Assembly: GCA_029262195.1 (NCBI GenBank)
Contig: JAJCZX010000010.1
Coordinates: 131,352-195,351, forward strand
Direction: 5' to 3'
DNA length: 64,000 nucleotides
From: Gemmatimonadota bacterium
GTDB lineage: Bacteria > Gemmatimonadota > Gemmatimonadetes > Gemmatimonadales > GWC2-71-9
Positions 50,205-59,586 of the stretch are shown here, in pieces. A model generated the notes under the pieces. That model was not told the DNA's origin and searched no databases. It worked only from the letters and a program-made list of their open reading frames with translations. The stretch's first letter is position 1; every line of letters starts with the position of its first letter. The position numbers were made by a program, and so were the translations under genes.

Positions 50205-52610
50205 TCATTCGTATCGCAGAGCAACGGCTGGATCGATGCGCGCAGCCCGACGGGCCGGGATCAGACAGGCAAGAACTGTGACTGATGCCAGGCTGACAGC
50301 CACAACAGCGTAGATGGCGGGGTTGATTGCTGAAACCCCGAAGAGAATTCCGGAAATTGAACGCGCCGTGATCATGGCTCCACCAAGTCCAACCACGATC
50401 CCAATCGCGGTGAGGTTGAGGCCCTGGGTAACTATCTGTCGAACGACGAGTGATTTGTCCGCACCGAATGCCATCCGGATTCCGATGTCGCGCGTGCGCC
50501 GACTTACCGAATAGGCGATTACTCCATACAAACCTACGGCAGCAAGAGTCAAGGCGATCAAGCCGAACGCCGAGGCTAAGACCATGACCAACGTTTCGGA
50601 AGCCATGGCGAGGGCAAAGCGTTCGCGCATCAATTTGATGTCGTCGACGGGCGCGTTCGGGCTTATAGAACGAACGGTCTCTCGAATCGGTCCTACCAAC
50701 GATGCGGGTTCGACGGTACTTCGAACAGCCATTTTTAGAGACATCCCCTGCCAGGCATAGGGGTTCACGTTGAAGAACACCGTGGGTAATCCATCTTCGC
50801 GCAGGTTTTCGTGGCGCATATGCTCAACCACCCCGACAACTTCTTTCCAAACGAAGTCTCCAAAGGTTGGCTGGATCTTGACTCGTTTACCCAGCGGATC
50901 CTCACCCGGCCATTCGCGGTCGGCCATGCGACGATCAATCAATGCCACGTCTGGACCGTCGAGTGGTTCAAGCATCCTGCCAGCGAGCAGGCGTGTCCCC
51001 ATCGCGGGCAAATAGCCTGCAGTTACCATCCTGTAGTCTGCTTCGCTGGGTTGGGTGCCCGCCGCTTCGGATTCCTCGGTTGCGTAGGGTCCACTGTAAA
51101 GACCGCCCGCAAGGGGCATCCGGTTTGCAGCGCCTACATCAACGACTCCGGGAACAGCTTTGAGTGCTTCCATGGCGCTGGTTACGAACACCGCCGCCTG
51201 TTCGCCGTCTTCAAACTCCGGTGGGGCTTGAATGGAAAACGTCACCACGTTTTCGGAGTCGTAGCCCGGTGTCACAGCCAGAAGCTCCGAGAAGGTTCTG
51301 ATCATCAATCCCGACCCAACCAGCAGCATCAGCGAAAGAGCAACTTCCGCTACGACCAACGTTTGGCTTGTGCGGGTTCCGACGGTCTTTCCCGAGTTCC
51401 GGTCGCGAAGGACGTTCATTAACCCCGGCTTTGAGGCATATATCGCCGGGAGCACCCCGAAGACCAGCGCCGAAGCCAGGAGCGAAACCAAAGAAAATCC
51501 GAGAACCTGAGGATCCAGTCCGACATTTTCCAGTCGGGGGATTCCAGGCGGATTGAATGTCTTTAAGGTCTCGAGGCCCGCAGTGGCCAAAGCGATCCCG
51601 GCGGCTCCACCCATTGTTGCGAGAACGACGCTCTCGGTGAGCATCTGTCTGATGATTCGTCCGCGGCCTCCTCCAAGCGCAGATCGCACCGAGATTTCTT
51701 GATCACGCGAATTGGCTCGAGCAAAAAGCAGATTTGCCACGTTTGCGCAGGCGATGACCAAAACGAACATCACGGAAGCCAAAAGAGCGAGGAGGGCCGG
51801 TTTGACGCCCGATACCAGATCGTCGAGCACAGGCACCACCAACATTCGGTAGCCCACGTCCTCTTTCATCTGATAATTGGAGCGAATGTCCTCCGAAAGC
51901 CCGTCGAGTGCCAGTTGCGCCTGTTGCACCGTGACGCTGTCGTTGAGGCGGCCGACTACGCGGAGCCAACCGTTTTCCCGGTCATCTCCGTTGACCCAGC
52001 CAGTCGGCATGGCCCGGAATATCTCGGGCTCCTCAAGTCCGCCGGCGTAGCCGGTGATTGCAGTTGCCTCTGCCGGGGCCAACACGCCAACGACGTTCAG
52101 TGAGTTGCTTCCGATACGGATGCTTTGCCCCACGATGTTCGGGTCGGAGCCGTAACGACGTTGCCAGACATCGTGCGTCAGGATTGCCCCTGACTCGTCG
52201 GTTGCGTCGAGATGTGCTCCCAGCTGCAACGTTGCGCCGAGCAGGGGAAGGAAACCTTCTGTAACCCAGGCAATCTGAACGCGCTCGGGTTCGAATTCGC
52301 CGGTGGCGATATCTCGTCCGTACCATGCTGCTCCGACCTGGGCGATGTTGGTGGTTTTAAGGTCATTGTAATCGCCGACCGTGATGGGAAGGTGGTGGTA
52401 TTCCTGGGCAGTCCGATCACCCCAGAACATCACGACCCGCTCGGGGTCATCGAACCCCATCGGTTTGAGCAACACGCCCTGCACAACGCTGAACACGAGC
52501 GTTGTCGCGCCGATGCCAAGTGCCAGGGTTATGACAACGGTAGCGGTGAATCCTGACTGCTGGCGGAATCCGCGTAAAGCCACACGCACGTCTTGAAACA
52601 GGTCGGACAT
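50205..52610 (-). CDS. ADOP-type orphan permease without prefix (copy F)
   Basis: This 801-residue permease has no N-terminal prefix; the first helix (ALGIGATTLVFSVVQGVLL) starts near residue 25. The two FtsX/MacB halves are complete, with VGLYGVIAYSVSRRTRDIGI in the second half and the tail RRAARIDPAVALRYE. The start is preceded by AGGAGAG. No PadR gene is adjacent; instead a secreted protein gene follows in the same operon and a divergent TPR gene lies 313 bases upstream. The absence of both PadR and prefix matches copy E. Confidence 0.9.
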   Translation of the reverse strand: MSDLFQDVRVALRGFRQQSGFTATVVITLALGIGATTLVFSVVQGVLLKPMGFDDPERVVMFWGDRTAQEYHHLPITVGDYNDLKTTNIAQVGAAWYGRDIATGEFEPERVQIAWVTEGFLPLLGATLQLGAHLDATDESGAILTHDVWQRRYGSDPNIVGQSIRIGSNSLNVVGVLAPAEATAITGYAGGLEEPEIFRAMPTGWVNGDDRENGWLRVVGRLNDSVTVQQAQLALDGLSEDIRSNYQMKEDVGYRMLVVPVLDDLVSGVKPALLALLASVMFVLVIACANVANLLFARANSRDQEISVRSALGGGRGRIIRQMLTESVVLATMGGAAGIALATAGLETLKTFNPPGIPRLENVGLDPQVLGFSLVSLLASALVFGVLPAIYASKPGLMNVLRDRNSGKTVGTRTSQTLVVAEVALSLMLLVGSGLMIRTFSELLAVTPGYDSENVVTFSIQAPPEFEDGEQAAVFVTSAMEALKAVPGVVDVGAANRMPLAGGLYSGPYATEESEAAGTQPSEADYRMVTAGYLPAMGTRLLAGRMLEPLDGPDVALIDRRMADREWPGEDPLGKRVKIQPTFGDFVWKEVVGVVEHMRHENLREDGLPTVFFNVNPYAWQGMSLKMAVRSTVEPASLVGPIRETVRSISPNAPVDDIKLMRERFALAMASETLVMVLASAFGLIALTLAAVGLYGVIAYSVSRRTRDIGIRMAFGADKSLVVRQIVTQGLNLTAIGIVVGLGGAMITARSISGILFGVSAINPAIYAVVAVSLASVTVLACLIPARRAARIDPAVALRYE

Positions 52611-52923
52611 TTTCAGCTCTCCTGATGATTATCGTATGGAACTGGTAACCGGTTCGAGACGGCGCGACTCGTGCGTTGTGATGAAAGCCGGTGTTTGAGG
52701 GATGAGATTTGATCGTTAAGGGGTGGTGGATTGAGGGATGTTCGTAAAACGCGACTGGCACTGATTGCGAGATAACTTCCTACGGCTTAGAACAGAGGGG
52801 TGCCGGGTGCCGTCACGCCGGGACCGCGGTTCGTCACAGGGTGGATAGTGCTCGTCACGCGGCGCGTAACAGCTGGGTAATCGTGACGTAAGAATCGTCT
52901 CGTCTTTGAAACATGGAGGACTG
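52611..52923. other. Divergent intergenic region with regulatory-looking repeats
   Basis: This 313-bp region separates divergent ADOP and TPR genes and holds no gene. CGTCAC occurs at 52811-52816, 52832-52837 and 52852-52857, spaced 21 and 20 bases, and its complement GTGACG at 52883-52888. AACTGGTAACCGGTT (52640-52654) is an imperfect palindrome near the ADOP start. TTTGAGGGATGA (52694-52705) is an exact copy of a word at 46661-46672. Confidence 0.45.
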
Positions 52924-54435
52924 ATGGCATCCAAGATTATCCTAGCTGCGGCGTTCACTTTGGTCGGGCCGCTTTTCGCCGGAACATGGGCCATGGCCCA
53001 GGAAGGTCTGGTCTGGCAGACCAACCGAGAGGCAGCCCAGGAGTACGATGCGGGCGTCGAGGCTCTGCACGATTTCTGGTATGAGGAAGCAAGGGAGCGC
53101 TTTGCAGCGGCGGCGATCGCCGATCCAAATTTTCCGTTGGCTGCCTGGGGCAACGCAATGACCCACTTTTACGTGTGGGGGATGTCCCAATCACGAACAG
53201 ATAGAATGATAGAGGCTCTGGTGACACTCGGGACTACGCGGGAGGAGAGGTTGTCCAAAGCGCGTTCTGATCGAGAGCGGCGTTACCTCCGGGCTATCGA
53301 GGAACTGATTGCGGACGACGACGAGGCAGTCCGTCGACGAAAGTTTTCAGTTGCGATGGGCCAACTCGCGACGGCTTATCCGCAAGACATAGAAGCGAGC
53401 GCCTTTTATGCTTTTTCGCTTTTGGGCGCGGTGCAAAGCCTTCGACGTGATCCACTTATTAGAGAGGAAGCGGTTCGAGTGGCGGAGAGGGTTCTTGAGA
53501 TGGATTCGACTCACCACGGAGGGCTGCACTATATGATCCACGTGTTGGACAGCCCTTCCAATGCCCGACGTGCACTACCGTACGCCAATTTGTACGATTC
53601 GCTGGAGCCATCTGCCCCACACGCGATTCACATGCCTGCCCATATCTTCATGCAGCTGGGTATGTGGGAGGATGTTGTTCGAGTAAACCGAGCCGGGTTT
53701 GACCGATCACATGAGCTGGCCGTGGCGAATGGCACCGCATTGGATGGGCGGGACTACCACGCCCTGGGTTGGGTTCCCTATGCGTACCTCCAGATGGGAC
53801 GAACCGAAGAGGCGTGGGAGTTGGTCGCAGAGATGGATAGTTTGGCACGCGCAACCGATTCGGGCAACTTTCGTTGGTGGAATGGCATATGGACTGCCAC
53901 ATATGCCATTGAAACCGGTGTCGTGCTCGATTCGTTGCCAGTATCCGGTTACAACAGCCGTACGGAGTTCCTGGGCACGGGGATCAATGCGTTGCGACAG
54001 GGCGACCTAACTCGTGCCGCCGCGATGCTGGACAAGATTGAAGCGGCTGAGGCCAGTTCGATTGAAAGCCTTGGCAGTGGCACCACCGCGTCACTGCGGT
54101 GGACAGTAACCAGGCTCTCGTTGCAGGGGCTTCTGGAGGCTGCACGAGGAGATACTACACTGGCTCTTGCGACCCTGACGCGGGCAGTGGAGGCAGATGA
54201 AGCTATCGGACCTCCGAACGAAACCCCGGATCCGATAAAACCACCTTCTGAATTGCTGGGTGAGATGCAACTGGCGGCGGGTCGAAGCGATGAAGCGTCG
54301 GAAACCTTCGCGCGGGCTTTGACTGCCCGCCCCGGCAGGAGAGCTGCGTTGGTTGGGGCGATCCGCGCGGCAGAGCTCGCGGGTGATGAATGGTTGGCCG
54401 CGAAATACCGTGAAGGCCTTCAGCGCCCCCGTTGA
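52924..54435 (+). CDS. Secreted TPR-repeat protein
   Basis: I start at ATG 52924, which follows GGAGGA; the product (503 residues) begins with a signal peptide (IILAAAFTLVGPLFAGTWAMA). The rest is helical TPR-like repeats (for example YDAGVEALHDFWYEEARERF, SAFYAFSLLGAVQSL, and RAAMLDKIEAAEASS). A metal-like HH motif in THHGGLHYMIHVLD, plus HAIHMPAHIFMQLGMWEDVV, is shared with a family of TPR proteins of unknown function. No enzyme activity is assigned. It lies 79 bases before the LytS-like kinase on the same strand and could be the sensor or target of that pair. Confidence 0.8.
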   Translation: MASKIILAAAFTLVGPLFAGTWAMAQEGLVWQTNREAAQEYDAGVEALHDFWYEEARERFAAAAIADPNFPLAAWGNAMTHFYVWGMSQSRTDRMIEALVTLGTTREERLSKARSDRERRYLRAIEELIADDDEAVRRRKFSVAMGQLATAYPQDIEASAFYAFSLLGAVQSLRRDPLIREEAVRVAERVLEMDSTHHGGLHYMIHVLDSPSNARRALPYANLYDSLEPSAPHAIHMPAHIFMQLGMWEDVVRVNRAGFDRSHELAVANGTALDGRDYHALGWVPYAYLQMGRTEEAWELVAEMDSLARATDSGNFRWWNGIWTATYAIETGVVLDSLPVSGYNSRTEFLGTGINALRQGDLTRAAAMLDKIEAAEASSIESLGSGTTASLRWTVTRLSLQGLLEAARGDTTLALATLTRAVEADEAIGPPNETPDPIKPPSELLGEMQLAAGRSDEASETFARALTARPGRRAALVGAIRAAELAGDEWLAAKYREGLQRPR

Positions 54436-54514
54436 TGGTGCCTCGGGGTTTGACCAGGACATCGGTCGGCATGGGAGTCCCTCCGGTCTCGTGACTTCGG
54501 TTAGATTGGACTAC

Positions 54515-55651
54515 ATGGTTGAGTCCACGAAGCGACAGGACAACAGGGTCGGTGCGCCTCCCGCAACAGCCCATGGGTTGATTGCTGGCGCGGTGCTACT
54601 TCTGTGCGGCTTTGTGATTACGCAACTTTACGTTTGGATTCGATTCTGGAACCTCAGATTCAGCTGGGGAGAAGCGATCAAGTGGTCGGTGCCGGATATA
54701 GTGATCTGGTTGGCGACAGTGCCGTTGATCGTGTGGCTTGCCCGAAAACTCCCGCTGGCAAGAGACAACCTCGTCTCACGGGTGCCAATTCACCTTGTCT
54801 TGAGCATTGCGGTGTCGACCGGAGTTATGGCCCTCCTGTTTTACTCCGATGGTTGGCTGAATTGGAGTGGTTGGTTGGGAGCACCGAGGGACCTTTTGTC
54901 CGCGCCGCGCTATCGCTACGGTGTGTCATTTCACACAGGGGTGATGATCTACTGGGCGGTCGTTAGCATTACCCAGGCCACTGAGTTTTACGGTCTTTTC
55001 CGACAACGCGATGCGGCTGCGCTGCGTTTTCAGGCTGACCTCACGCGGGCGCGTTTGCAAGCATTGAAAATGCAACTTGACCCACACTTTCTTTTCAACA
55101 CGCTCAACTCGATCTCGGTTCTAATGAGGCGCGATCCTGACGGGGCAGACCGAATGCTTACGCATTTGAGTTCGCTGTTGAGAATGACCTTCGAAAGCCG
55201 AGCCTCAATGAAGGTTAGCCTTGCTCAAGAGGTTGACTTTCTTCGGCAGTACCTCGCCATTCAACAGGTGCGTTTCGAAGACCGCCTGTTGGTGGAGTTT
55301 GACGTTCCAGAAGGGGTGCTTGAATTGAGCGTACCGAATCTGATCCTCCAGCCTCTGGTAGAAAACGCTATTAAACACGGAATCGGTAAAACGACGGGGC
55401 CGGGGAAAATAGTCATTACCGGTCGTACGGTCGGGAGTGAACTTGAATTGATTGTCGCCGACGACGGACCTGGTCTCAACGGCTCCACCGGTGAAGGCAC
55501 CGGAATCGGTCTCGAAAACACAAGAGCGCGGTTGGAAATGTTTTACCCTGAGGCGAGCGAGTTCTCTGTCACCGATGCCGAGGGCGGTGGGGTAGTCGCA
55601 AGAATTCTGATTCCGGCTGAAATGGCTGAGGAAGAAGGGGGCGTCGAGTGA
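54515..55651 (+). CDS. LytS-type membrane sensor histidine kinase
   Basis: I start at ATG 54515 because the longer frame reads back into the TPR gene; a GTG at 54491 is an alternative. The 378-residue product has about four membrane helices in the first 160 residues, then a His_kinase domain of the LytS/YehU type with LDPHFLFNTLNSIS (His191) and an HATPase with LVENAIKHGIG and DDGPGL. This family autophosphorylates and passes phosphate to LytTR regulators. The gene overlaps the LytTR regulator gene by GTGA, so the two form a clear two-component pair. Confidence 0.9.
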   Translation: MVESTKRQDNRVGAPPATAHGLIAGAVLLLCGFVITQLYVWIRFWNLRFSWGEAIKWSVPDIVIWLATVPLIVWLARKLPLARDNLVSRVPIHLVLSIAVSTGVMALLFYSDGWLNWSGWLGAPRDLLSAPRYRYGVSFHTGVMIYWAVVSITQATEFYGLFRQRDAAALRFQADLTRARLQALKMQLDPHFLFNTLNSISVLMRRDPDGADRMLTHLSSLLRMTFESRASMKVSLAQEVDFLRQYLAIQQVRFEDRLLVEFDVPEGVLELSVPNLILQPLVENAIKHGIGKTTGPGKIVITGRTVGSELELIVADDGPGLNGSTGEGTGIGLENTRARLEMFYPEASEFSVTDAEGGGVVARILIPAEMAEEEGGVE

Positions 55652-56406
55652 GTTTCCGAGTTTTGGTTGTCGACGATGAGCCCCTGGCGCGCGAAGGTGT
55701 GATCAGGCTGCTCAATGAGGAGAAGGATTTTCAGTTGGTAGGAGAGGCTCGCGACGGTCACGACGCGGTCAGCGCGATAAATGATATGGAGCCCGATCTG
55801 GTCTTTCTCGACGTTCAAATGCCTGGTCTGGACGGCTTCGGAGTTGTTGAAGCGATGGGCGATGACATGCCCGGTGTGATTTTCGTAACAGCCTACGACG
55901 AGTTCGCCCTCAAGGCCTTTGATATCCACGCAGTCGACTACCTGCTCAAACCGATTGAACGTGAACGTTTTGCATCGGCGTTGGATGAGGCGCGCTCCAG
56001 GCTACGCAACGGCGAAACGCCTGGCGAGAGCGAGAGACTTGAACCGTTGCTCGATGACGTGCACCGTCAGCGCAACAATTTCAATCGCATTCTCGTGAAG
56101 GACCGGGGAAATGTCAGAGTGGTCAGAACCGATGAGTTGCTCTGGATCGCTGCCGCCGGAAACTACGCGCGATTATACGTCGGTGACGAACAACTACTAA
56201 TGCGCCAGACGATGACTACGCTGGAAAAAAGATTGGACCCGGACCGTTTCGTGAGAATCCACAGATCAACTATCGTGAACGTCGATCACATAACCGAGAT
56301 TCGGGCGCGAGACAACGGAGAATACGTCGTGGTCATGGACCAGGGAAAGAAGTTGACTCTGAGTCGAAGGTATCGGGACGTGCTTGAGGGTCGGTTGAGG
56401 GGGTGA
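55648..56406 (+). CDS. LytTR-family response regulator
   Basis: This 252-residue protein begins with GTG overlapping the kinase stop. The receiver has Asp9/Asp10, the phospho-acceptor Asp55 in VFLDVQMPG, then VTAYDEFA and LKPIERERF with the conserved Lys. The C-terminal LytTR DNA-binding domain (about 145-250) shows LLWIAAAGNYARLY, FVRIHRSTIVNVDHI and LTLSRRYRDVLEGRL. LytTR regulators activate genes of envelope or secreted functions by binding direct repeats upstream. No such repeat pair was found beside the TPR gene; the CGTCAC array there is the best candidate. Confidence 0.92.
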   Translation: MSFRVLVVDDEPLAREGVIRLLNEEKDFQLVGEARDGHDAVSAINDMEPDLVFLDVQMPGLDGFGVVEAMGDDMPGVIFVTAYDEFALKAFDIHAVDYLLKPIERERFASALDEARSRLRNGETPGESERLEPLLDDVHRQRNNFNRILVKDRGNVRVVRTDELLWIAAAGNYARLYVGDEQLLMRQTMTTLEKRLDPDRFVRIHRSTIVNVDHITEIRARDNGEYVVVMDQGKKLTLSRRYRDVLEGRLRG

Positions 56407-56463
56407 GGAGTGGCACGGGGTCACAGGGGCTCTGCGTTCGCTATTTCGGGCTCTGCACTTTCT

Positions 56464-59127
56464 CTAGTCTGCTTTCAGACTGATGACCGGGTCTATCTGC
56501 GAAGCTCGGATTGCCGGAATCAGGCCTGCGAAGATTGACGTTAACCCCAGGACGATCGGTACGGCTAACAAAGAAGTTGGGTCTGATGGCGAAACGCCGA
56601 AAATGAACCCGCTGAGCATCCTGCCCATGGTGATGCTCAAGACAAGTCCGAGAGCTATTCCTGCTAAGCCCAGCGAGAGGCTTGACCCGATCACGCCGCG
56701 GAGAATTGTCGAACTTGTGGCGCCCAGCGCCGAACGGATACCGTATTCACGGGTACGCTGGCCGACGACATAGGCGGTTATTCCGTAAAGGCCCAACATT
56801 GCCAGAAACGTCCCTGTTACAGAGAACAGTGTTACGAACTGGCGTGCGAGACGTTCCCGGGCAACGCTTTCGTCTATCACCGAAGACATTGTTGCAAATT
56901 TTGCCAGGGGGAGATTCGGATCGACCCTCCACACAGCCTGTTTCACCGGTTCGATAATTCTTGCCAGGGGCAACGACGATTTCAAAACCATAGTCATAGT
57001 GATGCGCGGAGAGTTCCAGTACGGATAGTAGGCGCGGTCGCCTGCCGGTTGGCGGTAGCCGTCGTCCAGTACGTCTTCAACCACTCCGATGATTGTGATG
57101 TCTTCACCGTCCGCACTGGTTTTGTAACGCTTCCCAATTACGTCGGTCGCACTCCAATGCCGCAGGGCCATTGACCGATTGATAACTGAAATCTGTCCTC
57201 TGCTTCCCTCGTCGACCGAATCAAACAGGCGCCCGCGAATCAACTCGATGCCTGATGCAGCGAAGTAGTCAGAACTCCCTGTAGTATGGAACTCACTTGA
57301 GGTGACATCCTCTGGGGCAATGTCCTGTCCTTCGGGATAGACGTCGTGAGAACTGTTCATACGCGTGAAGTGAAGGTCGCTGACCATATCGATGGCACTT
57401 ACTCCCGGAACCGCCTTCAGCTCTCTTTTGATGGCGGCATAGGCGGATCGTTTTAGTTCGTCCGTTTCACGTCGAACCGACAGTTCGAAGGTGACCATGT
57501 TTTCCGCGACAAATCCGACCGGCGTATTGTACAGAGCCTGAAAACTCCGCGACAACAGCATCGCCCCGAACAGGAGCATCGAAGCCAGTGCCACTTCCGC
57601 GACAACCAACCCAGACCCTAACCAATGCGCTCGTCTGGTACGGCCGGCTCCACCGGTGCCGCTGCGCAACGAGGCCGAAAGCTGGCTACGGGTAGCCAGA
57701 AACGCCGGGGCCGAGCCGAAAGAAACTGCGGCAACGAACGCTACTGCGAAGAGGAAGCCGATTGTCGCCAGATCCAATCCGATGCTAAATGGGGATTTGA
57801 GTTGTGTCGCCTGGTATTGGTCAAACCAGTTCGCACTGAGTCCCAGGATAATAAGCGAAGCGATCACGCTAATAGCGGCAACACTCAACGCCTCTACGAC
57901 AACCAAACGCCTGATTCGAGCAGTACCCGCGCCCAATGCTGACCTTACCGCAAATTCTCTTGTTCTTCCCTGACTTCGTGTGAGAAGCAGTCCCGACAGG
58001 TTGGTGGTCACAATCAAGAGCAGGGCGATACTAGCCGCGGCGAGTATTGTCAGGGGAGTGCTGTTTTCGCCTAGTATATCGTCTCTTAGCGGCGTGAGTA
58101 TAGCAGAGTACTGGTTGTTGGAGGCCGGGTATTCGAGCGCTAACGCTGCCGACAAATTAGTAAGATCAAGCTGTGCATCCTCCAGGGTAGCGTCGGGTTT
58201 CAACCTGGCGATCCCGTGCAGGTAACGCTGACCTCTGTCCAATTCTGTTTCCAGGTCAGACTGGACCAACCAGATGGTTGTCTCTCCTGATTGGACGGGT
58301 TCGGGATGAACGAACGTGTCGGGCATTACGCCGATCACTTCGTATGGAGAGTTGTTGACGGCGACCGTTGATCCGATCACCGATTCATCTCCTCCAAACC
58401 TGGAGGTCCACAAACCATGGGAAAGAACCACAACATTTTCGTTGCCAGGCGATCCATGCTGCGGCGCGAAGGCAGCGCCTAACAGTGGCAGTACGCCTAG
58501 AACATCGAAGAAATTCCACGACACGCGGGAGCCGGTAAGCCGCACCGGGTCTCCGGCGCCGGTCATGGTGGGGAATGTCAGGTTGAAAACGGTTATGTCG
58601 GTAAGGGACCTGTTGCGGGATTTCAGGTCCAGGTAGTTGGCGGGCGAAATGGTCGTCGGCCTGTTCTGTCGCCCGTTCCACTCCATCAACTTGACCAGCT
58701 GCCCCGCTTCTTGGTACGGGAGGGGATCAAGGAACAGGGCTTTGGCAACAGCAAAAATTGCTGTGTTAGCGGTGATGCCGATCGTCAGAACAGTAACTGC
58801 AATTCCGAAAAATCCTGGGGATCGTTTGAAACCCCTTCCGGCGAATTTCAGATCCTGAACCAATCCATTCATATTCATCATGTTTCCAAGGGGTTCGCCC
58901 AGGCGGGCAGTCCAGGACTCGCGATCGGTCAACCTCATTCGCAGTGCCGGTAGCAGCGCTCGCAAAAGCTGGGTCCGACGCCAGGTCGTAGCCTGGTGGA
59001 TGTCGGATTCTGCGAGAGTGTTGAATCCATCATCAATGTCGTTCAGCACGTAACGACGGGAGGGGCGTGGAGTCAGGGTTGAGACGACGGCAATGAGAAC
59101 GCGGTCAAACAGAGGTTCTTGTTTCAC
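56464..59127 (-). CDS. ADOP-type orphan permease with N-terminal prefix (copy G)
   Basis: This 887-residue protein starts GTG, overlapping the PadR stop (GTGA). A prefix of about 83 residues (YVLNDIDDGFNTLAESDIHQ, then LLRALLPALRMRLTDRESW) precedes the core at MNGLVQDLKFAGRG. The first helix reads TIGITANTAIFAVAKALFL. Both permease halves are present, with GLYGITAYVVGQRTREYGIR in the second and the tail RASQIDPVISLKAD. It converges on the LytTR gene. Codon use and motifs fit the other copies. Confidence 0.9.
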   Translation of the reverse strand: MKQEPLFDRVLIAVVSTLTPRPSRRYVLNDIDDGFNTLAESDIHQATTWRRTQLLRALLPALRMRLTDRESWTARLGEPLGNMMNMNGLVQDLKFAGRGFKRSPGFFGIAVTVLTIGITANTAIFAVAKALFLDPLPYQEAGQLVKLMEWNGRQNRPTTISPANYLDLKSRNRSLTDITVFNLTFPTMTGAGDPVRLTGSRVSWNFFDVLGVLPLLGAAFAPQHGSPGNENVVVLSHGLWTSRFGGDESVIGSTVAVNNSPYEVIGVMPDTFVHPEPVQSGETTIWLVQSDLETELDRGQRYLHGIARLKPDATLEDAQLDLTNLSAALALEYPASNNQYSAILTPLRDDILGENSTPLTILAAASIALLLIVTTNLSGLLLTRSQGRTREFAVRSALGAGTARIRRLVVVEALSVAAISVIASLIILGLSANWFDQYQATQLKSPFSIGLDLATIGFLFAVAFVAAVSFGSAPAFLATRSQLSASLRSGTGGAGRTRRAHWLGSGLVVAEVALASMLLFGAMLLSRSFQALYNTPVGFVAENMVTFELSVRRETDELKRSAYAAIKRELKAVPGVSAIDMVSDLHFTRMNSSHDVYPEGQDIAPEDVTSSEFHTTGSSDYFAASGIELIRGRLFDSVDEGSRGQISVINRSMALRHWSATDVIGKRYKTSADGEDITIIGVVEDVLDDGYRQPAGDRAYYPYWNSPRITMTMVLKSSLPLARIIEPVKQAVWRVDPNLPLAKFATMSSVIDESVARERLARQFVTLFSVTGTFLAMLGLYGITAYVVGQRTREYGIRSALGATSSTILRGVIGSSLSLGLAGIALGLVLSITMGRMLSGFIFGVSPSDPTSLLAVPIVLGLTSIFAGLIPAIRASQIDPVISLKAD

Positions 59128-59441
59128 AACAGCTCCAGCCCTTCAGCCATTCGACCCAGCATTCCCATTGCGGTCGCAAGCGCCTGGCTTCCGGCCGCGG
59201 TGATGCTGAAGTATCTGCGGGAACGGCCGCCCTGAACGGGCAGAGGCTCCGATTCGAACGACCTGACGAAGCGTTTTCGCTCCAACCGGGCCAGGGTCTC
59301 ATAAATGGCGCCCACGGCCACCGATCGCCCACTTCGCTCCTCAATCTCACGCCTTATCTCAGCGCCGTACGATTCCCCTTTTTGCTGGGAGATTGCAAGG
59401 AGGATGTAGAGTTCGAACTCCGGTATGTGCTTCTGTTTCAC
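59124..59441 (-). CDS. PadR-family transcriptional regulator (copy G)
   Basis: This 105-residue PadR protein has the core FELYILLAISQQKGESYGAE, RSVAVGAIYETLARLERKRF and the wing GGRSRRYFSITAAGSQALA. It is coupled to the permease by the GTGA overlap. The upstream gap to the peptidase gene (59442-59586) carries TATATGAGGGG (59498-59508), an 11-bp word also present at 46644-46654, but no clear operator. Confidence 0.92.
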   Translation of the reverse strand: MKQKHIPEFELYILLAISQQKGESYGAEIRREIEERSGRSVAVGAIYETLARLERKRFVRSFESEPLPVQGGRSRRYFSITAAGSQALATAMGMLGRMAEGLELL

Positions 59442-59586
59442 GGAGATGTTCTACATTACGATACAAAGAAGGTTCCGGTGGTGGGTTGAGGGGGTGATAT
59501 ATGAGGGGATGCACAGTGGCACTGGTGCACCGGTTTTCAACCGCCCAGTAAAACCGCCCTTCTTATCCGCCCTTTTCCCGCCCTTT

